This document shows, piece after piece, positions 50,827 through 60,609 of a stretch of DNA of 64,000 bases; the stretch's first letter is position 1; the number at the start of each line of letters is the position of its first letter. A program made the translations under genes and the position numbers. The DNA is from Hymenobacter sp. YC55. GTDB lineage: Bacteria; Bacteroidota; Bacteroidia; Cytophagales; Hymenobacteraceae. The notes below the pieces were generated by a model. The model had not been told where the DNA came from and ran no database searches. It saw only the letters and a list, made by a program, of their open reading frames with translations. Location: the NCBI RefSeq assembly GCF_029433095.1, contig NZ_JARNTX010000002.1, positions 310,001 through 374,000 on the forward strand, read 5' to 3'.

Positions 50827-51789
50827 ATGCCGTTCATTCGCTCTGTCAGTTTACTGCGCTGGTTTGTCAGCCCGCTCCACAAAGAGCGCCGCAGTTACTG
50901 GCGGGTGGTGACGGCATGTTTCTTGGCCGCTAGTACCTTCTGGCTACTCAATGCCTTAGGCAAAACCTACACGACGCGCATCGTGTATCCGCTGGCTTGG
51001 CGCTACGACGCTACGCGCTACATTCCAGTACAGCCGCTGCCCACCGAAGTAGCCGTAAACGTGACCGGCAGAGGCTGGAAGCTGCTGCGTAAGGAGTTGA
51101 TGCTGGACGTAAAGCCGGCCGAAATTTCGTTGCTACGGGGGTTGCCAGCTACGCGCTACGTAACGGGAGCCGCAGTGCGCCCCGCCTTGCAAGCTGCTAT
51201 GGAAGGCTTGCAATTCAACTACTTGGTCAGCGACACGCTGTGGGTTAGCTTCGACCGGTTGGTGAGCCGGGAAATACCACTTACGCTTAGCCCGGCCGCC
51301 GATGGCTCGGCACTGCCCTACGCGGCGCGCTTCGAACCGAAAGCTATTGTGTTTCAGGGGCCAGCCAGCCAAGTGGAGGCGCTAGCCAATCCGTATCCGG
51401 TACACTTGCCACGTGCCCCCGCTAGCAGCACCAATGGCACATTGCGGGTGCCCATTGGAGGACCGGAATTAGTTAAAACCAGCGTGCCCGAGGTGCGGGT
51501 ACGCTTGCAGGCGCGTCCATTGGTGAGTGTGCCCGTGCAGGTGGTGCCCGAACTGGCAGGCTTCCCGGCGGGCCGCGAGTATGAGCTACAACCGGCTACC
51601 GTGCGGGTGCAGCTGCAGTGCTTTGCCGAAGACACTGCCCGCCTCGATCGAAGCCAAGTGCATGTGCAGTTGCACTTCAGTTCATTCACCGGTCCCGATT
51701 CCAGCTTGCAGCCCTTGCTTACTGGCACCCCCGCCGTTACGCGGGGCAGTCGGGTCATTACCCGTGCCGTCCGGGTGAGCCTTAAATAA
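50827..51789 (+). CDS. YbbR-like/CdaR family protein
   Basis: A 320-residue protein with a membrane helix near residues 27-46 (VVTACFLAASTFWLLNALG), followed by YbbR-type beta domains (VYPLAWRYDATRY, VAVNVTGRGWKLLRKE and LVSVPVQVVPELAG repeats). YbbR/CdaR proteins modulate diadenylate cyclase in Firmicutes; whether that holds in Bacteroidota is not known. It is placed between yajC and coaE, its usual neighbours in this phylum. Confidence 0.85.
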   Translation: MPFIRSVSLLRWFVSPLHKERRSYWRVVTACFLAASTFWLLNALGKTYTTRIVYPLAWRYDATRYIPVQPLPTEVAVNVTGRGWKLLRKELMLDVKPAEISLLRGLPATRYVTGAAVRPALQAAMEGLQFNYLVSDTLWVSFDRLVSREIPLTLSPAADGSALPYAARFEPKAIVFQGPASQVEALANPYPVHLPRAPASSTNGTLRVPIGGPELVKTSVPEVRVRLQARPLVSVPVQVVPELAGFPAGREYELQPATVRVQLQCFAEDTARLDRSQVHVQLHFSSFTGPDSSLQPLLTGTPAVTRGSRVITRAVRVSLK

Positions 51790-51858
51790 GTTTCTGGTTG
51801 CTTGGCTTATGGCGTACAAGCCAACCAATTAGAAACCACCATTCTTTCTTTTAACTAC

Positions 51859-52452
51859 ATGCTGCGCATAGGAATAACAGGTGGAATTGGGTCTGGAAAA
51901 AGCATCGTTTGCCGCTTATTCCAGGTATTGGGGGCACCTGTTTATGATTCGGATGCGCGGGCGAAGTGGCTCATGGGGCACGACACCCTGCTGCGCGACG
52001 AGCTAACGGCGGCCTTTGGACCCGCTACCTTCGATGCCACCGGGCAACTCGACCGGGTGTATCTGGCGCGGGTAGCCTTTGCCGACCCCGCTCAGCTGGC
52101 CCGCCTCAATGCGCTGGTTCATCCTGCCGTTGGGCGCGATTTTGAAGCCTGGTCGAATGCTCGCCAGGTAGAAGGCTACCGGTATCTGCTCAAAGAAGCC
52201 GCCTTGCTATACGAGTCGGGGGCTTACCAGCAACTTGACCAGATTATCACGGTTTTTGCGCCGCAGCCTGTACGCCAAGCCCGCGTGCTGCGCCGCGACC
52301 CGCACCGAACTCTCGATGATGTACTAGCTATCATCGGAAAGCAGATGAGCGAAGAAGAGAAAGTGCAGCGCGCCGAGCACGTCGTATACAACGACGACGA
52401 GCAACTCCTGATTCCGCAGGTACTCGCTCTACACGAGGCGTTTAGCAAGTAA
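51859..52452 (+). CDS. coaE: Dephospho-CoA kinase
   Basis: A 197-residue kinase that phosphorylates dephospho-CoA to CoA, the last step of CoA synthesis. ATG 51859 (MLRIGITGGIGSGKS) places the P-loop at residues 8-15; an upstream in-frame ATG at 51802 adds 19 residues with no family sequence. Other marks are VYDSDARAKWLM, HPAVGRDFEAW, EAALLYESG, the lid arginines in RQARVLRRD and the terminal VVYNDDE. It ends the DUF1573-yajC-YbbR-coaE run. Confidence 0.95.
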   Translation: MLRIGITGGIGSGKSIVCRLFQVLGAPVYDSDARAKWLMGHDTLLRDELTAAFGPATFDATGQLDRVYLARVAFADPAQLARLNALVHPAVGRDFEAWSNARQVEGYRYLLKEAALLYESGAYQQLDQIITVFAPQPVRQARVLRRDPHRTLDDVLAIIGKQMSEEEKVQRAEHVVYNDDEQLLIPQVLALHEAFSK

Positions 52453-52485
52453 GTTAGCTGTTGGGCTGCGCTACTTATTCTATCG

Positions 52486-53658
52486 TCACCGGATGATAGG
52501 GCTGCGCTCGAATGGCCTCTCCCGGTCGAATAGGTAGCGGTAAGTGACGTGCGTTTTGTAGATGCGGGCTCCAATAGAACGGGTTATGGCCAACATACGA
52601 GGGTTGAAGTCGCCAATCCAGTTCATTTCGATATCGGTGTAGCCGGCCCGCATAAATTCTGCGCGGGCGTGTACCATCAGGGCGCTTTCCACTCCTTTGC
52701 CCTGCCACTCCGGCACCACGCCGAAGATGACCCCAAACAGTTTTTTATCAGTACGTTGGTCGTAGCGGCGCTTTTCCCACAGAAAGCGAAGCTTACCCCA
52801 TAGGTTGAAATTGCGGCCCACGTGCTTGAACACCTGATTCAGTTCGGGTAAGCTCACAAAAAAGGCAACAGGCTCCTCGTTGTGGTAAGCAAACCAAAGT
52901 AGGCGCTCATCTAGCACAGGCTTCATCTGCTTCACCAAATCGCGCGCTTTCTCCAACGACATAGCGGCTACGCCACTGTGGTTGGCCCACGCCAAGTTGT
53001 ACACATGGTGAAAGTCACGCGCCAGTTTTTCGGGGTCGCGCTTGCTGGCGTGCCGGAATTGGAAGGTTGGATATTGCTGCGCGTAGCGCACCGCGGCATT
53101 GCTGAAACTCTGATGCAGCTGCATGGCCACCTCGCGGTAGCAGGTATATTGCTTGAAGTACACTTGGAAACCGTACGACTCGAACAGTTGCTGATAGTAC
53201 GGCGGGTGATAGAACATGCCGTAGTTCGGCTCGGTGAAGCCTGACACCAGTAAGCCCCAAAACCGGTCCCGCTCTCCAAAGTTGATGGGGCCGTCCATGG
53301 CCTGCATCCCCCGACTAACGAGCCAGGTACGACAAGCATCAAACAAAACGTTGGCAGCAGCTTGGTCGTCAATACACTCGAAGAAGCCCATGCCGCCAGT
53401 GGGTAAGGTAGCATCGGTGTGAGCTGTAGCGGGGTTCACGAAAGCCGCCACTCGTCCGATGGTTTCGCCAGTGGTGTCGGTCAGTATCCAGCGGATAACG
53501 GCACCTTGCGCTAAATTGGGGTTGCGCTTGGCATCAAAAACGGCTTCAATCTCGTGGTCGAGAGGCGAAATCCAGTTGGGATGGGCTTGATAGATGCGGG
53601 TGGGCAGCGCCAGAAACTGACGGATCTGCGCCGGGGTCGTGACTTCGAGCAGAGGCAT
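52486..53658 (-). CDS. GNAT-like acyltransferase (Bacteroidota N-acetyltransferase family)
   Basis: A 390-residue soluble protein taken from ATG 53658 (MPLLEVTTPAQ); the open frame goes 32 codons further up, with a hydrophobic but non-family stretch. Two GNAT-type halves appear: an N-terminal one (IGRVAAFVNPATAH, GGMGFFECIDD, GPINFGERDRFWGLL) and a C-terminal one with the acetyl-CoA loop in VPEWQGKGVESALMVHARAEF followed by EMNWIGDFNPRMLAI. The build is common in the phylum without assigned substrate. Convergent with coaE. Confidence 0.8.
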   Translation of the reverse strand: MPLLEVTTPAQIRQFLALPTRIYQAHPNWISPLDHEIEAVFDAKRNPNLAQGAVIRWILTDTTGETIGRVAAFVNPATAHTDATLPTGGMGFFECIDDQAAANVLFDACRTWLVSRGMQAMDGPINFGERDRFWGLLVSGFTEPNYGMFYHPPYYQQLFESYGFQVYFKQYTCYREVAMQLHQSFSNAAVRYAQQYPTFQFRHASKRDPEKLARDFHHVYNLAWANHSGVAAMSLEKARDLVKQMKPVLDERLLWFAYHNEEPVAFFVSLPELNQVFKHVGRNFNLWGKLRFLWEKRRYDQRTDKKLFGVIFGVVPEWQGKGVESALMVHARAEFMRAGYTDIEMNWIGDFNPRMLAITRSIGARIYKTHVTYRYLFDRERPFERSPIIR

Positions 53659-53784
53659 GAAAAGCAGCGGAAAAACAGGCGAGCAAAAAGCAAAGGCGCC
53701 CCAAAGATTACGGATAAGCAGCTTATCTGCCCTTCGATGATCAACAAATTCCAAGAAAGACGCCGTTAGCCAGCACTAGGCTAG

Positions 53785-55506
53785 TTAACGGCTGTCGTAA
53801 GCTGATGACGGAAGGCGTTGGGAACCAACACTATTGGCGGGTGGATTCATCTTCCAGTTAGGGGTTTGCGGTAACCGTTTGAAAACCGATAACACCTTGA
53901 TACCACCAGCCCGGATAACGTAGACTTCTGCCCCAAGCGAATCGAGGTAGGACTGGGGGTGCCAACGGTAGCCAGCCAAGTAGTAGCGTGCCGTGTTGCC
54001 GGGCGTGTACCGCAGGCGCCGTCGCTGCTCTGGCTTTAGAATCAAGGAGTTGTTGTAGAGCGGGTAGTGCCAGAATGCATTGACGGTGAGGGTAGAGGCT
54101 GTGTCATGGGTGGCTACCCACTCCAACCCTTGGCGGTAAGCCAGACACCAGTAGTCACGTTCGAAAAGCTTTTCCGCAGTTGGGCCAGTCAGGAAGCTGA
54201 AGTACACATTAGCATGCGGGTGCATTTGCACCATGCGCACCGAGGTATGCACTGTTTCGAGGGTTGCTAGACCCAAGGCTGTGCGAGCAGCCAACTGGAC
54301 GCTACTACGCTGCCAAGCCAGCCTGGCAAGCGTCATAAAGCCTTGCACAGCCCACAATAGCAGTGCCGGGTAGATATAGTAAAGATGCCGCCAACCTTCA
54401 TACACCACAGTGTGCGTGCTGATAACAACCACTATCGGCGCGAGTAACCACAGGGCCAATAGCAAGTCGGTACGGCCTTCGAAGGTGCTTAGGCCGGAGG
54501 CAATACCTTGCTGCCAGAGGCGGCGCAACCAGCTTAGCAGTCCACCACTTGCCGCCAGCGAGTAGGGCAGTGGAATCGTGACGAGCATCCACACGGGTAT
54601 ATAGTGCCACGGCAAGTCCTTGGCAAGGACTTGCTCGCCTAAATAGAAGTTGGTAAAGCCCCAAGGGTAACGCACCGCGTGAGAGGCCACCGAAAGCAGT
54701 TCAGGTACGCTCCACGCCCACAGATAAGGCCACCCCGCTATGACACCTACGGCTACACTGCCCACATAAGTACCGGCTATTTTCCAAATGCTGGATATGG
54801 CAGCTGTTCGGGTGGCATTGAAGAGAGATTCTAAAAGCATACCTACTGCCGTGAACAGCAGCAATTGTACCCCATGAATGCGCACATCCACAACCAGTGC
54901 AGTAGCCAGCCCATGCAGCATGGCCCGGCTCACACTGGGCTGGGCCAGTAAGCGCAGCAGCGTAAACATAGCCAGCGCAAAAAACGACATATACACGATG
55001 TCCTTGCCATTGTAGAAAGCCTCGGCAAAAAATCGGGGTGAGAGCACCAGCAACACAGCTCCTAGCAATCCCCAGCGCCAGTCTTGAAATCGGTGCTTTC
55101 CTATCTGATACAGCGCCCAAACGCCAACCACAAAAACGCTGAAAACCAGCGCGTGACGCACCAAGTAATAAGAACGGGAGTCATGATCGGTGAGGAGGTA
55201 GCTTAGTACAATAGCTGAAATCTCGAAGACCGGGCCATGGTGCGCATCCGGGAAGTTTCGGATGTCGGGCGTGGTAGCGAAGGTGGGATTTTGCTGTATC
55301 TGCTCGGCCGGTAGCACCAAGCTAGCAATGTATTTGAGGTTGACTAGCCCGTTGAGGTGGTTGTTAGGCTCATCCCAAGACACGCCATAGTCGCGCACTA
55401 GCACAAGCCCCAAGGCAATCAACAACCCGAAAAATGCTCCCACAATAAGTCGAGAAGCTTTAGTTGAAACGGGCATCAGGAGTAGGGCACGCAGAAGGAA
55501 GAACAA
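53785..55506 (-). CDS. GT39-like membrane glycosyltransferase, copy 1
   Basis: A 573-residue polytopic membrane protein (about 11 helices) of the GT-C/ArnT-PMT-like superfamily. The first extracytoplasmic loop has the acidic motif VSWDEPNNHLNG, typical of the catalytic region, and a second LSPRFFAEAFYNGKDIVYM segment is shared with its neighbour. It likely moves a sugar from a polyprenyl-phosphate donor to a lipid, protein or glycan on the outer face of the inner membrane; the acceptor is not evident. A start at the Met 10 codons in (MPVSTKASRL) is also possible. Tandem with the next gene, 130 bases away. Confidence 0.82.
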   Translation of the reverse strand: MFFLLRALLLMPVSTKASRLIVGAFFGLLIALGLVLVRDYGVSWDEPNNHLNGLVNLKYIASLVLPAEQIQQNPTFATTPDIRNFPDAHHGPVFEISAIVLSYLLTDHDSRSYYLVRHALVFSVFVVGVWALYQIGKHRFQDWRWGLLGAVLLVLSPRFFAEAFYNGKDIVYMSFFALAMFTLLRLLAQPSVSRAMLHGLATALVVDVRIHGVQLLLFTAVGMLLESLFNATRTAAISSIWKIAGTYVGSVAVGVIAGWPYLWAWSVPELLSVASHAVRYPWGFTNFYLGEQVLAKDLPWHYIPVWMLVTIPLPYSLAASGGLLSWLRRLWQQGIASGLSTFEGRTDLLLALWLLAPIVVVISTHTVVYEGWRHLYYIYPALLLWAVQGFMTLARLAWQRSSVQLAARTALGLATLETVHTSVRMVQMHPHANVYFSFLTGPTAEKLFERDYWCLAYRQGLEWVATHDTASTLTVNAFWHYPLYNNSLILKPEQRRRLRYTPGNTARYYLAGYRWHPQSYLDSLGAEVYVIRAGGIKVLSVFKRLPQTPNWKMNPPANSVGSQRLPSSAYDSR

Positions 55507-55636
55507 ACAAGTATTAGGTGAACCGCTTGCTAGGTGGCTGGAGTGTTTAGTAACCGAACAACAAGGTATTCAGCGCGGCCTTTACCTGCTTAAGCTGGCT
55601 TCAAATTCGCCTGTAAGGTATACTGAAGGCAACCTC

Positions 55637-57262
55637 TTATTTCGGAGGCACGCTACCGGAGCGCCGGAACACTGATAGAATTCGGATGCCTTCCGCTCGT
55701 ATTGCGTAGACTTCAGGGCCTAAGCTGTCGGGGTAGGGCTGCGGGTGCCAGCGGTAATTAGCTATAAAGTAGCGCGCTGGTGGTAAAGGCGACCCTTTCG
55801 GTACTAAACGAAGCCGAGCTTGTTCAGTTGAAGGCAGCAGCAAGGTGTTGGCATATAGCATATCCTGCACGTCGCTGCTAACCGTAACTGGGGCCGCAGG
55901 GTCGTGGGCTAGCACCCATTCTAGCCCTTGCCGAAATGCCAGCCCCCAATAGTCGCGTTCAAACTGCTGTTCCACTACTGGTGCTGATAAATGATTGAAA
56001 TATAAATGCTCGTAGGGATGTAGCTGCATCATGCGGACAGCAGTCCGGAGGGTTTCGAGACCGAATAAAGCCAGTAGTCCAGCACCCAGCCAACGTACGG
56101 TTGGCCGCTTCAAGGATTTTACTACTAGCAGTAGTCCTCGGACAGCTAGTAGTAGCAACGCCGGGTAAACAAAGTATAGGTGCCGCCAGCCATCGTAAAG
56201 CGTCGACTTCAAGACAATCACTGACACAACAGGACACAGTAGCCACCCGATTAGCAATAGATCAAGGCGCCCTGCGAACGTGCGCAGATGATGGCCTCGA
56301 CTACCTAGTAGTTGCCACAAACTGCTTATTAGGCCTACGAAGGCAGCCAGTACATAGGGCAGCGGCGTAGTGATAAGCAACCACACTGGAATATAGTGCC
56401 ACGGCAATTGCGTGGCTAGATGAAATTGACCTAGGTAGAGCGTAGTGAATGGCCAACTGTAATGGCTTAGGCTGCGGTAGGCCAGCGCGAAACGAGTAAG
56501 TGGAGCTTCCCACAAGTAAGGCCAACATCCAATTACACCAAGCGTCGCCACGAGCAAGTACACGGCTAAAATGCCTGAGTAGCGTCGCCGAGCTACAGAA
56601 TCGGCAGAGCTCGGATACAAGGCCAGTACAACAAAGCCACCAACAGTGAAAAACACTAGGATAAGGGCTGGTAGGCGCATCGCAATAGCAAGGCCAGTAG
56701 CTGCACCATGTAGGATTGTCCTTCCAAAGGTGGGCTGTTGGAGTAGACACGCCAGCGTATACATAGCCAGGGTAAAGCAGGCCAGAAACACTATATCCTT
56801 GCCGTTGAAGAAAGCTTCGCCAAACATGCGCGGCGAAAGTACCAGCAGCGCCGCAGTCAGTATTCCAGCCACCTGACTGTTAAACCGTAGCCAACTCAGC
56901 CGGTACAACGCCCAGGTGCCCAGCACAAAAACTAAAAAGATAAGCAGATGGCGCAGCAAGTAATAGCGGGCTGGTTGCCCATGCGTGAAGAGTCGGCCCA
57001 AGCCTGCTACCGGCAGTTCGAATACTACCCCGTGGTCATTGTTGTTATGGCTAGCTAAAGACCTGATCCGCGCTACCGTAGAATCGTGCTGGCCGAAGGT
57101 AGGAAACAAGACTTCAGCTACATACTTCCCACTCACGGCGCCATTGTAGTGGTCGGTTGGTTCATCGATTGAAACGCCGTAGTCGCCAACTAAAAGGCAG
57201 CCCAATACAATCAGCGCTCCAAAGAAAATCCGTGTTAACCAAGATTGCCACGTGGAGCTCAT
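55637..57262 (-). CDS. GT39-like membrane glycosyltransferase, copy 2
   Basis: A 541-residue paralogue of the neighbouring gene with the same order of motifs: VSIDEPTDHYNG, LSPRMFGEAFFNGKDIVFL, WHYIPVWLLITTPLPYVLAA, GWRHLYFVYPALLLLAVRG, ERDYWGLAFRQGLEWV and WHPQPYPDSLGPEVYAIRA at the C terminus. The two proteins are alike along their whole length but clearly diverged, so duplication is old. About 11 membrane helices. The first gene of the pair in the leftward direction, so transcription likely starts here. Confidence 0.82.
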   Translation of the reverse strand: MSSTWQSWLTRIFFGALIVLGCLLVGDYGVSIDEPTDHYNGAVSGKYVAEVLFPTFGQHDSTVARIRSLASHNNNDHGVVFELPVAGLGRLFTHGQPARYYLLRHLLIFLVFVLGTWALYRLSWLRFNSQVAGILTAALLVLSPRMFGEAFFNGKDIVFLACFTLAMYTLACLLQQPTFGRTILHGAATGLAIAMRLPALILVFFTVGGFVVLALYPSSADSVARRRYSGILAVYLLVATLGVIGCWPYLWEAPLTRFALAYRSLSHYSWPFTTLYLGQFHLATQLPWHYIPVWLLITTPLPYVLAAFVGLISSLWQLLGSRGHHLRTFAGRLDLLLIGWLLCPVVSVIVLKSTLYDGWRHLYFVYPALLLLAVRGLLLVVKSLKRPTVRWLGAGLLALFGLETLRTAVRMMQLHPYEHLYFNHLSAPVVEQQFERDYWGLAFRQGLEWVLAHDPAAPVTVSSDVQDMLYANTLLLPSTEQARLRLVPKGSPLPPARYFIANYRWHPQPYPDSLGPEVYAIRAEGIRILSVFRRSGSVPPK

Positions 57263-57436
57263 GTATATAGTCGGAAGCGTGAAGTTTCAACGCGCAAGGT
57301 ATATAGCTTCCACCTTGGAGTGGGTCTTCGTACCAAAAGGTGAACGACCCTGATAACCTGCTGTATGACTGCGTTTGCAGGGAAGAAACAAGAAAAACTC
57401 GTTCTTGACGAGCTAAGCAGGCTTAAAAACAAAAAA

Positions 57437-57462
57437 GGACAGCCGCATGCGGCTGTCCTTTG
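57437..57462 (-). terminator. Terminator of the tRNA-Val pair
   Basis: A perfect 22-base palindrome (57437-57458, arms GGACAGCCGCA and TGCGGCTGTCC) is flanked by A6 and TTT. It stands 10 bases beyond the tRNA pair on the minus strand. Confidence 0.8.
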
Positions 57463-57468
57463 TAAATG

Positions 57469-57543
57469 TGGGAGATACTGGGTTCGAACCAGTGACCCTC
57501 TGCTTGTAAGGCAGATGCTCTGAACCAGCTGAGCTAATCTCCC
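57469..57543 (-). tRNA. tRNA-Val (TAC), copy 1
   Basis: A 75-base cloverleaf on the minus strand: acceptor GGGAGAT with ATCTCCC, D-arm GCTCAGCTGGTTCAGAGC, anticodon arm TCTGC-CTTACAA-GCAGA (anticodon TAC), T-arm CTGG-TTCGAAC-CCAG, discriminator A, no CCA encoded. Confidence 0.97.
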
Positions 57544-57565
57544 AAAGGTAAGCGTACTATGAAAG

Positions 57566-57640
57566 TGGGAGATACTGGGTTCGAACCAGTGACCCTCTGC
57601 TTGTAAGGCAGATGCTCTGAACCAGCTGAGCTAATCTCCC
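57566..57640 (-). tRNA. tRNA-Val (TAC), copy 2
   Basis: Identical in sequence to copy 1, which lies 22 bases downstream on the minus strand; the two are evidently one transcript. Confidence 0.97.
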
Positions 57641-57665
57641 AAGGGGCGTTTCCCGTTTGGGATTG

Positions 57666-57696
57666 CAAATATGCAGGACCATTTTCGATTACGCAA
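57666..57696 (-). promoter_or_regulatory. Promoter of the tRNA-Val pair
   Basis: On the minus strand TTG (57694-57696), 20 bases, CATATTTG (57666-57673), one base off TAnnTTTG, 25 bases before the tRNA. Confidence 0.6.
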
Positions 57697-57783
57697 CTCT
57701 TTGTGCGAACTTTGAGTCCAGAAATTCCTTTGCACAGCAGAGAAAAACGTCCAACTCTTTTAGAGTCAAGAAATAGTAAAGGA

Positions 57784-60354
57784 TTGAAAAAACTGCGGCG
57801 ATACATTTTTTATTTTCTGTTAACTCTGGCGTTGCTGCTTGGCGGGGCCGTAGCGGGCGTGTGGCTAGGGCAAGATCATATCATTGCGCTGTTTGTGCAA
57901 GAGGCGAACCGCTACCTGCGCACGCCCGTGCAAGTGGGGAAGATGGAGGTGTCGTTGCTCGATCAGTTTCCTCGGGTGTCTATTACGCTGCATGAGGTGC
58001 GCGTCAGTGGTTCGCTTACCCAGGACACGGTACCGCTAGCTCGGGCTCAGCGCCTGTACTGTGCCTTCGATGCTTGGGATCTGTGGCGAGGGCACTACCG
58101 GATTCGGGCCGTCACGCTCACCGATGGCCGCGTTTATGTCGGGCATGATGCGCAGGGACGTCCCAACTACGACGTGATTCGCTACGACACCACCGCAGCT
58201 CCATCCGATAAGCCGCTGGCTTTTGGGTTGGAGAATGTGCACTTAGAGCGTATCCATACTACGTATGACGACCAACTGCGGCAGCAGCGTTACACGGTGC
58301 GCGTTGAAAATATGCAAGCCGAGCTAGACGTGAACGACATGCTGGTGGACGTAACGGCGCAGGGTGACACCCATGTAGAAGCCCTGCAGCTAGGCTCGGA
58401 TGCGTATTTCCGCGATAAAGCGTTACGGGTTACTACCCGCTTGCGGGTCGACCGGGCGGCGCGGCTTGTTACCATCCAGCCCTCGGAGCTGAAAATAGGT
58501 CGCGCTGCGTACGGAGTGGCGGGCCGCGTAAGCTACCAACAGGCCACTGATTTGGACGTGCAGCTCGATGGGCGCAACACGGATGTGCAGTCGGTGTTGG
58601 CGCTGCTGCCGCCCCGAATAGCCAACCGCCTAAGTGCCTACCGCAGCCGGGGCGACGTATATTTTGGGGGAACGGTACGTGGCACGCTGGCCGGCAAAGA
58701 CAATCCACGCCTCGATTTCCGGTTTGGCTGCCGCGATGCATCGTTTTACCACCCCGAGTACAAGCAAGCCGTGGAGCATGTGTTCCTGACGGGTACTTTC
58801 AGCAACGGCATGTCACGGTCGGCGCGTACTTCGGAGCTAGACTTGCGTGGTGTGCGCGGCACCTTGCAGGGGCGGCCGTTCAATGGCAGTTTGCGCTACA
58901 GTGATTTCCAGGACCCGCGGGTGGTCCTGGACCTGAGTGCCGATTTGGATGTGGCGCGGGTTCTGCAGTTTTATCCGGTAGCGGCCGTACGAAGCGGCAG
59001 CGGTACGGCGCAACTAAAGGTGTCGTTTGCGGGCAGTATGCGCGAGTTCAAAGCCAATCCGGCTACGGCAGCCGTTCAGTCGGCGGGGGAGCTTACGCTG
59101 CGCGGGGTGCAACTGCGCCTGCGCGATTTCACGCAGCCATTTACGGGCCTGAGCGGGGTTTTCCTGCTGCGCCGCAACGATGTAGCAATCAACAGCTTCA
59201 CTGGGCGCGTGGGAGCATCGGATTTTCAGATGAGTGGTGTGTTTAAAAATGGCCTTGGCTGGCTGCTGCTGCCGCGGCAGCGGTTGCTGGTAGAAGCTGA
59301 TCTGAAATCCAAGCAACTGAATTTCGATCAGCTGCTGAGCTTGCGCTCTTCAGCCGGTAAAGCTGCTGCAGCAGCTTCAGCCAAGAATGGCTACGGGTTT
59401 CGGTTCCCTGCTAATCTCGCGCTCGATGTGAACATGTATGCGCAACGAACTCGGTTTCGGCGCTTTCGGGGGCAGGATTTGCAGGGTGCTATTCGACTGC
59501 AAAACCAAGTGCTGAGTGCGCCTTCTCTGTCAGTGGCGGCAGCTGGCGGCCGAGCTAGCTTCCGCGGGACGCTCGATGCCCGCAACCCCGACTTGCTGCG
59601 CCTGAGTTCAAGCACCAGTTGTCAGCAGCTGCCTCTCGATAGTTTGTTTTATGTGTTCGAAGACTTTGGGCAGCAGTTTATTACGGCGCGTCACCTGCGG
59701 GGTACGCTCACTGCCTCCGCCGAATCGGATATGTACTTCAGCAGCAACCTAGACCCACTCACCGACAAGCTGCAAGCCGAAGTGAAAGTGACCGTGCGCA
59801 ACGGAGAACTTAACAATTTCATGCCGCTGCAAAAGCTGTCGATGATTGCCGGGCGCGAACGGCTGCGGCACCTGCGCTTTGCCCAACTGACGACTCCCGT
59901 CTACATCCAAAGCCGAACGGTGTATTTGCCGGAAATGGAAATTCGCTCCAACGTGAAAGCCGCTTCGTTGGTGCGGGTTACGGGCACTCACACCTTCGAT
60001 CAGCAGATGGACTACCACCTGAGTATTCCTATTTTGCCGGGCTTGCTGTCGAAGGTGGTGCCAAATGGAAGCACCGCGGGCCCGAGCTTGCTTTTGGCCA
60101 TTCAGGGCGACGAAAACAACTTCCGCGTAACCTACGACCGGGCGCGGGCCCAGGCAGGGCGTACCCCGGCCAGCAGTCCGGCAGCTGCGCGCAAGCCTGG
60201 CTTGCTTGATGGGTTGTTGAAGCCCACCGCTACCAAGCCGGCTGCAACAGCCGCGCCTGCGCCGCCCACGGAGCCGCGTAAGCCGTTCGAGTTGAAAAAG
60301 CCCGAAAAGAAGAAGCCAGCCCAACCGCAAACCGGCGAGTATTTCGAGTTCTAA
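57784..60354 (+). CDS. AsmA family protein
   Basis: A protein of about 856 residues with one N-terminal membrane helix (IFYFLLTLALLLGGAVAGVWL) and a long beta-rich periplasmic body, containing LDQFPRVSITLHEVRVSG (the family's early motif) and a C-terminal AsmA_2-like region (VTVRNGELNNFMPLQKL, IRSNVKAASLVRVTGTHTF, YHLSIPILPGLLSKVV). The last 60 residues are Pro/Ala/Lys-rich. AsmA-like proteins help move or place lipids between the membranes. The start is uncertain: TTG at 57784 (MKKLRRYIFYF) puts the helix at the N terminus; GTG at 57703 would add 27 residues. Confidence 0.85.
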   Translation: MKKLRRYIFYFLLTLALLLGGAVAGVWLGQDHIIALFVQEANRYLRTPVQVGKMEVSLLDQFPRVSITLHEVRVSGSLTQDTVPLARAQRLYCAFDAWDLWRGHYRIRAVTLTDGRVYVGHDAQGRPNYDVIRYDTTAAPSDKPLAFGLENVHLERIHTTYDDQLRQQRYTVRVENMQAELDVNDMLVDVTAQGDTHVEALQLGSDAYFRDKALRVTTRLRVDRAARLVTIQPSELKIGRAAYGVAGRVSYQQATDLDVQLDGRNTDVQSVLALLPPRIANRLSAYRSRGDVYFGGTVRGTLAGKDNPRLDFRFGCRDASFYHPEYKQAVEHVFLTGTFSNGMSRSARTSELDLRGVRGTLQGRPFNGSLRYSDFQDPRVVLDLSADLDVARVLQFYPVAAVRSGSGTAQLKVSFAGSMREFKANPATAAVQSAGELTLRGVQLRLRDFTQPFTGLSGVFLLRRNDVAINSFTGRVGASDFQMSGVFKNGLGWLLLPRQRLLVEADLKSKQLNFDQLLSLRSSAGKAAAAASAKNGYGFRFPANLALDVNMYAQRTRFRRFRGQDLQGAIRLQNQVLSAPSLSVAAAGGRASFRGTLDARNPDLLRLSSSTSCQQLPLDSLFYVFEDFGQQFITARHLRGTLTASAESDMYFSSNLDPLTDKLQAEVKVTVRNGELNNFMPLQKLSMIAGRERLRHLRFAQLTTPVYIQSRTVYLPEMEIRSNVKAASLVRVTGTHTFDQQMDYHLSIPILPGLLSKVVPNGSTAGPSLLLAIQGDENNFRVTYDRARAQAGRTPASSPAAARKPGLLDGLLKPTATKPAATAAPAPPTEPRKPFELKKPEKKKPAQPQTGEYFEF

Positions 60355-60609
60355 CCTCGGCTAGCGAAGGGAGAATACAGTCTTGCAAAACAAGCACGAG
60401 TACTGGTTAGCTGAAGCCCAACAGATTAGAAGGCATGTGAAGCCGGTAAGTAGGCCGAGGGTATGAACGAGCCCGCTGTGGCTGTGCGTTTTCAAGTAGT
60501 TAAGAAGGATGAGCGTGTACTAGCAGCAAGAGGTAGTGAGTGCTACTACCTGAATGCAGAGCGCTAAAATCAACCTAATCAGAGCGGGTGCGTTAAGGAC
60601 ACAAATTAT

